Made by a program: the position numbers and the translations under genes | NCBI RefSeq assembly: GCF_013394595.1 | Contig: NZ_CP053348.1 | Span: 4,064,501 to 4,128,500 of the forward strand | From: Winogradskyella forsetii | GTDB taxonomy: Bacteria > Bacteroidota > Bacteroidia > Flavobacteriales > Flavobacteriaceae | Length of the DNA: 64,000 bases | Reading direction: 5' to 3' | Part shown: positions 62,757 to 64,000 of the stretch, in pieces | How positions within the stretch are numbered: the stretch's first letter is position 1 | Layout of the letters: every line of letters starts with the position of its first letter | Notes under the pieces: model-generated | Told to the model about the DNA's origin: nothing | Databases searched by the model: none | What the model saw: the letters and a program-made list of their open reading frames with translations, nothing else

Positions 62757-62829
62757 TCACCATAACATAAGTAGGTTAAGTTTATGGTAGATTTGGGGCA
62801 AAAAGGGTGAACATCTGTTCGCCCTTTTT
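62757..62829 (+). ncRNA. Candidate small RNA, unit 2
   Basis: A near-identical copy of unit 1 over its first 48 bases (one C/T difference). It ends in a different hairpin, GGGTGAAC/GTTCGCCC with an ATCT loop, then TTTTTC. The two arms differ from unit 1 together, so pairing is kept while the sequence changes, which supports an RNA structure. The intervening 158 nt (62599-62756) contain no gene. A small RNA family specific to this lineage is the simplest reading. Confidence 0.6.
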
Positions 62830-62892
62830 CATTTTATACCCACGAAAATAGGTGTCTCATTAATTTCACGTAAAAATTCAAATTCATACTAT

Positions 62893-62931
62893 AAAAAAAT
62901 CCGAGCCTTTTTATTTAGGCTCGGATTTTTT
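62893..62931. terminator. Bidirectional terminator downstream of the superoxide dismutase gene
   Basis: AAAAATCCGAGCCT/AGGCTCGGATTTTT around a 7-8 nt loop, followed by more T. Confidence 0.88.
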
Positions 62932-62987
62932 GTTTCAAAATAACTGCAAGGATTAAAAAATCTTACAGCAGTCTTCTTTATATATTG

Positions 62988-63596
62988 TTACTTAGCTTCA
63001 GCATAGCGTCTCTCAACTTCGTTCCAATTAATGACATTAAAAAACGCCTCAATATATTCTGGTCTTTTATTTTGATACTTTAGATAATAAGCATGCTCCC
63101 AAACATCCAGTCCTAAAATCGGTGTGCCTCCGCAACCAACGCCTGGCATTAATGGATTATCTTGGTTTGGCGACGAACAAACTTCAACCTTTCCGCCTTT
63201 GTGTACGCATAACCAAGCCCAACCTGAGCCGAATTGTGTTGCAGCCGCCTTAGAAAACTCGTCTTTAAACGCCTCAAATGAACCATACTTTGATTCAATA
63301 GCATCTTTTAAGTCTCCGGACAAACGTCCTTTTCCTTCAGGATTCATAATCTCCCAGAATAACGAGTGATTATAAAATCCACCACCATTATTTCTAACAG
63401 CTTTGTTATCCTTATCCAAATTGATAAGAATATTGTCAATTGTTTTTCCTTCTAAATCCGTACCTTCAATAGCAGCATTTAATTTATTGGTGTAGCCTTG
63501 GTGATGTTTAGTATGATGAATCTCCATAGTGCGAGCATCAATATTTGGTTCTAAAGCATCGTAAGCATATTTTAATTTCGGTAATTCGAAAGCCAT
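62988..63596 (-). CDS. sodA: Superoxide dismutase (Fe/Mn family)
   Basis: A 202-residue enzyme that converts superoxide to hydrogen peroxide and oxygen. The four metal ligands are H27 ([12 protein letters not shown]), H77 (FYNHSLFW), D164 and H168 (LDVWEHAYY). Sequence features (GGGGT-type [27 protein letters not shown]) suit the Fe/Mn group; the metal cannot be decided by eye, so sodB is an alternative name. No signal peptide, so it is cytoplasmic. A TAAATTTG box at 63637-63644 (minus) may be its promoter. Confidence 0.95.
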   Translation of the reverse strand: MAFELPKLKYAYDALEPNIDARTMEIHHTKHHQGYTNKLNAAIEGTDLEGKTIDNILINLDKDNKAVRNNGGGFYNHSLFWEIMNPEGKGRLSGDLKDAIESKYGSFEAFKDEFSKAAATQFGSGWAWLCVHKGGKVEVCSSPNQDNPLMPGVGCGGTPILGLDVWEHAYYLKYQNKRPEYIEAFFNVINWNEVERRYAEAK

Positions 63597-63636
63597 AATC
63601 TTTTTGTTTTTAATTGGTTAATAAATTGTTTGAACT

Positions 63637-63644
63637 CAAATTTA
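63637..63644 (-). promoter_or_regulatory. Possible promoter -7 box of the superoxide dismutase gene
   Basis: TAAATTTG on the minus strand, about 40 nt before the ATG at 63596. The match is exact, but the -33 element is unclear. Confidence 0.35.
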
Positions 63645-63711
63645 CAATTTTGTCTATAAATTTCTCTTAATAAACTATTAAGATTCCCTATTTTGGTATA
63701 AAATTAATCTT

Positions 63712-64000
63712 TTGCCAAATTCAGCCTTCAAAATATACAACGCCTCTGCTGGTAGCGGAAAAACATTTACGCTAGCCAAAGCCTATTTGAAAATACTTAT
63801 TCAGTCTAAAAGCTACGACCAATTCAAATCTATTTTAGCAATTACCTTTACTAATAAAGCAGTTGGTGAAATGAAAGAGCGCATTATAGATATGCTGAAA
63901 TCTTTTTCTTCAGAAGAAAGCCTAACTGATCCACATCCCATGTTTGAAGCTATTTGTGGAGAATTAGACATTCAACCCGAAATATTACACGACAAATCAA
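63712..64000 (+). CDS. UvrD/RecB-type helicase, N-terminal part (cut by window edge)
   Basis: The reading frame starts at a TTG (LPNSAFKIYNASAGSGKTFTL); an in-frame stop lies about 30 nt upstream and no ATG is available. Walker A is ASAGSGKT, followed by ILAITFTNKAVGEMKERI, the motif Ia of UvrD/Rep and RecB/AddA helicases. The 96 residues visible fit the large UvrD-like subunits of Bacteroidota AddAB/RecB-type recombination enzymes. The rest of the gene lies outside the window. Confidence 0.85.
   Translation, partial: MPNSAFKIYNASAGSGKTFTLAKAYLKILIQSKSYDQFKSILAITFTNKAVGEMKERIIDMLKSFSSEESLTDPHPMFEAICGELDIQPEILHDKS

Noticed and set aside
62524..62829. Two repeats as a CRISPR or an attachment-site pair
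   Set aside because: There are only two copies, each with its own terminator and promoter position. No integrase gene lies nearby.

Overview
This looks like a chromosomal segment of a member of the Flavobacteriaceae (phylum Bacteroidota). The evidence is the AT-rich coding, the Bacteroidota-type promoter boxes (TAnnTTTG), a type IX secretion (T9SS) surface protein with PorP/SprF and OmpA partners, and several families typical of the group (DUF2480, DUF3078, IPExxxVDY, SusE-free T9SS lipoprotein style, flavobacterial PurF-like enzyme). The genus is not resolved. No rRNA, tRNA, CRISPR array, prophage or IS transposase was recognised. Almost all genes are intact and the content is mostly core metabolism and envelope biology, with a few accessory insertions.

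Layout. 1-604: start of a membrane-anchored MutS-like ATPase, cut by the window edge. 693-4626 (minus): succinate dehydrogenase sdhC-sdhA-sdhB, with a four-helix-bundle (23S rRNA IVP-type) gene inserted between sdhA and sdhB. 4719-8702 (minus): an unknown lipoprotein and a large BNR/VPS10 beta-propeller exoprotein. 8991-13807 (plus): aminopeptidase P, then a NUDIX gene overlapping a PLD-nuclease/SF2-helicase/DUF3427 gene, the best candidate for an accessory nucleic-acid or defence module. 13819-19722: lysC, a serine hydrolase, an alpha/beta hydrolase, small Cys-rich proteins and thiL. 15383-15531 is a MITE-like inverted-repeat element.

20335-35357 is an extended Fe-S assembly (SUF) neighbourhood: sufA-sufB-[MBL lipoprotein-lipoprotein]-sufC-sufD, an oppositely oriented PadR/membrane/serine-hydrolase module, then sufS-META lipoprotein-sufE-sufT-cupin-ABC exporter-DUF2480-DUF3078. 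35428-39082 (minus): PBP1A and HflX. 39158-48513 (plus): an endonuclease/phosphatase, then a three-gene T9SS cassette (giant type-B sorted adhesin, PorP/SprF, OmpA). 48593-51279: CYTH protein, DinB and a PD40 lipoprotein. 51596-55945 (minus): the conserved acpP-fabF-rnc and IPExxxVDY-pyk group. 56131-57699: PurN with an extra C-terminal domain, and RNase H. 57822-58348: a toxin-antitoxin pair with a 34-bp perfect palindrome, divergent from an AAA ATPase. 59503-62415: a PfkB kinase and a PurF-like amidotransferase. 62416-62987: two tandem, near-identical, terminator-ended units that look like twin small RNA genes. 62988-63596: superoxide dismutase. 63712-64000: start of a UvrD/RecB-type helicase.

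The most interesting signals are the twin sRNA-like units, the NUDIX/PLD-helicase pair, the MITE-like and other perfect inverted repeats, the PurN fusion, a trio of DUF1660-like mini-proteins, and a repeated promoter geometry in which TAnnTTTG sits only 4-5 nt before the start codon, suggesting leaderless transcripts. All assignments are by reading motifs by eye; no database search was run.
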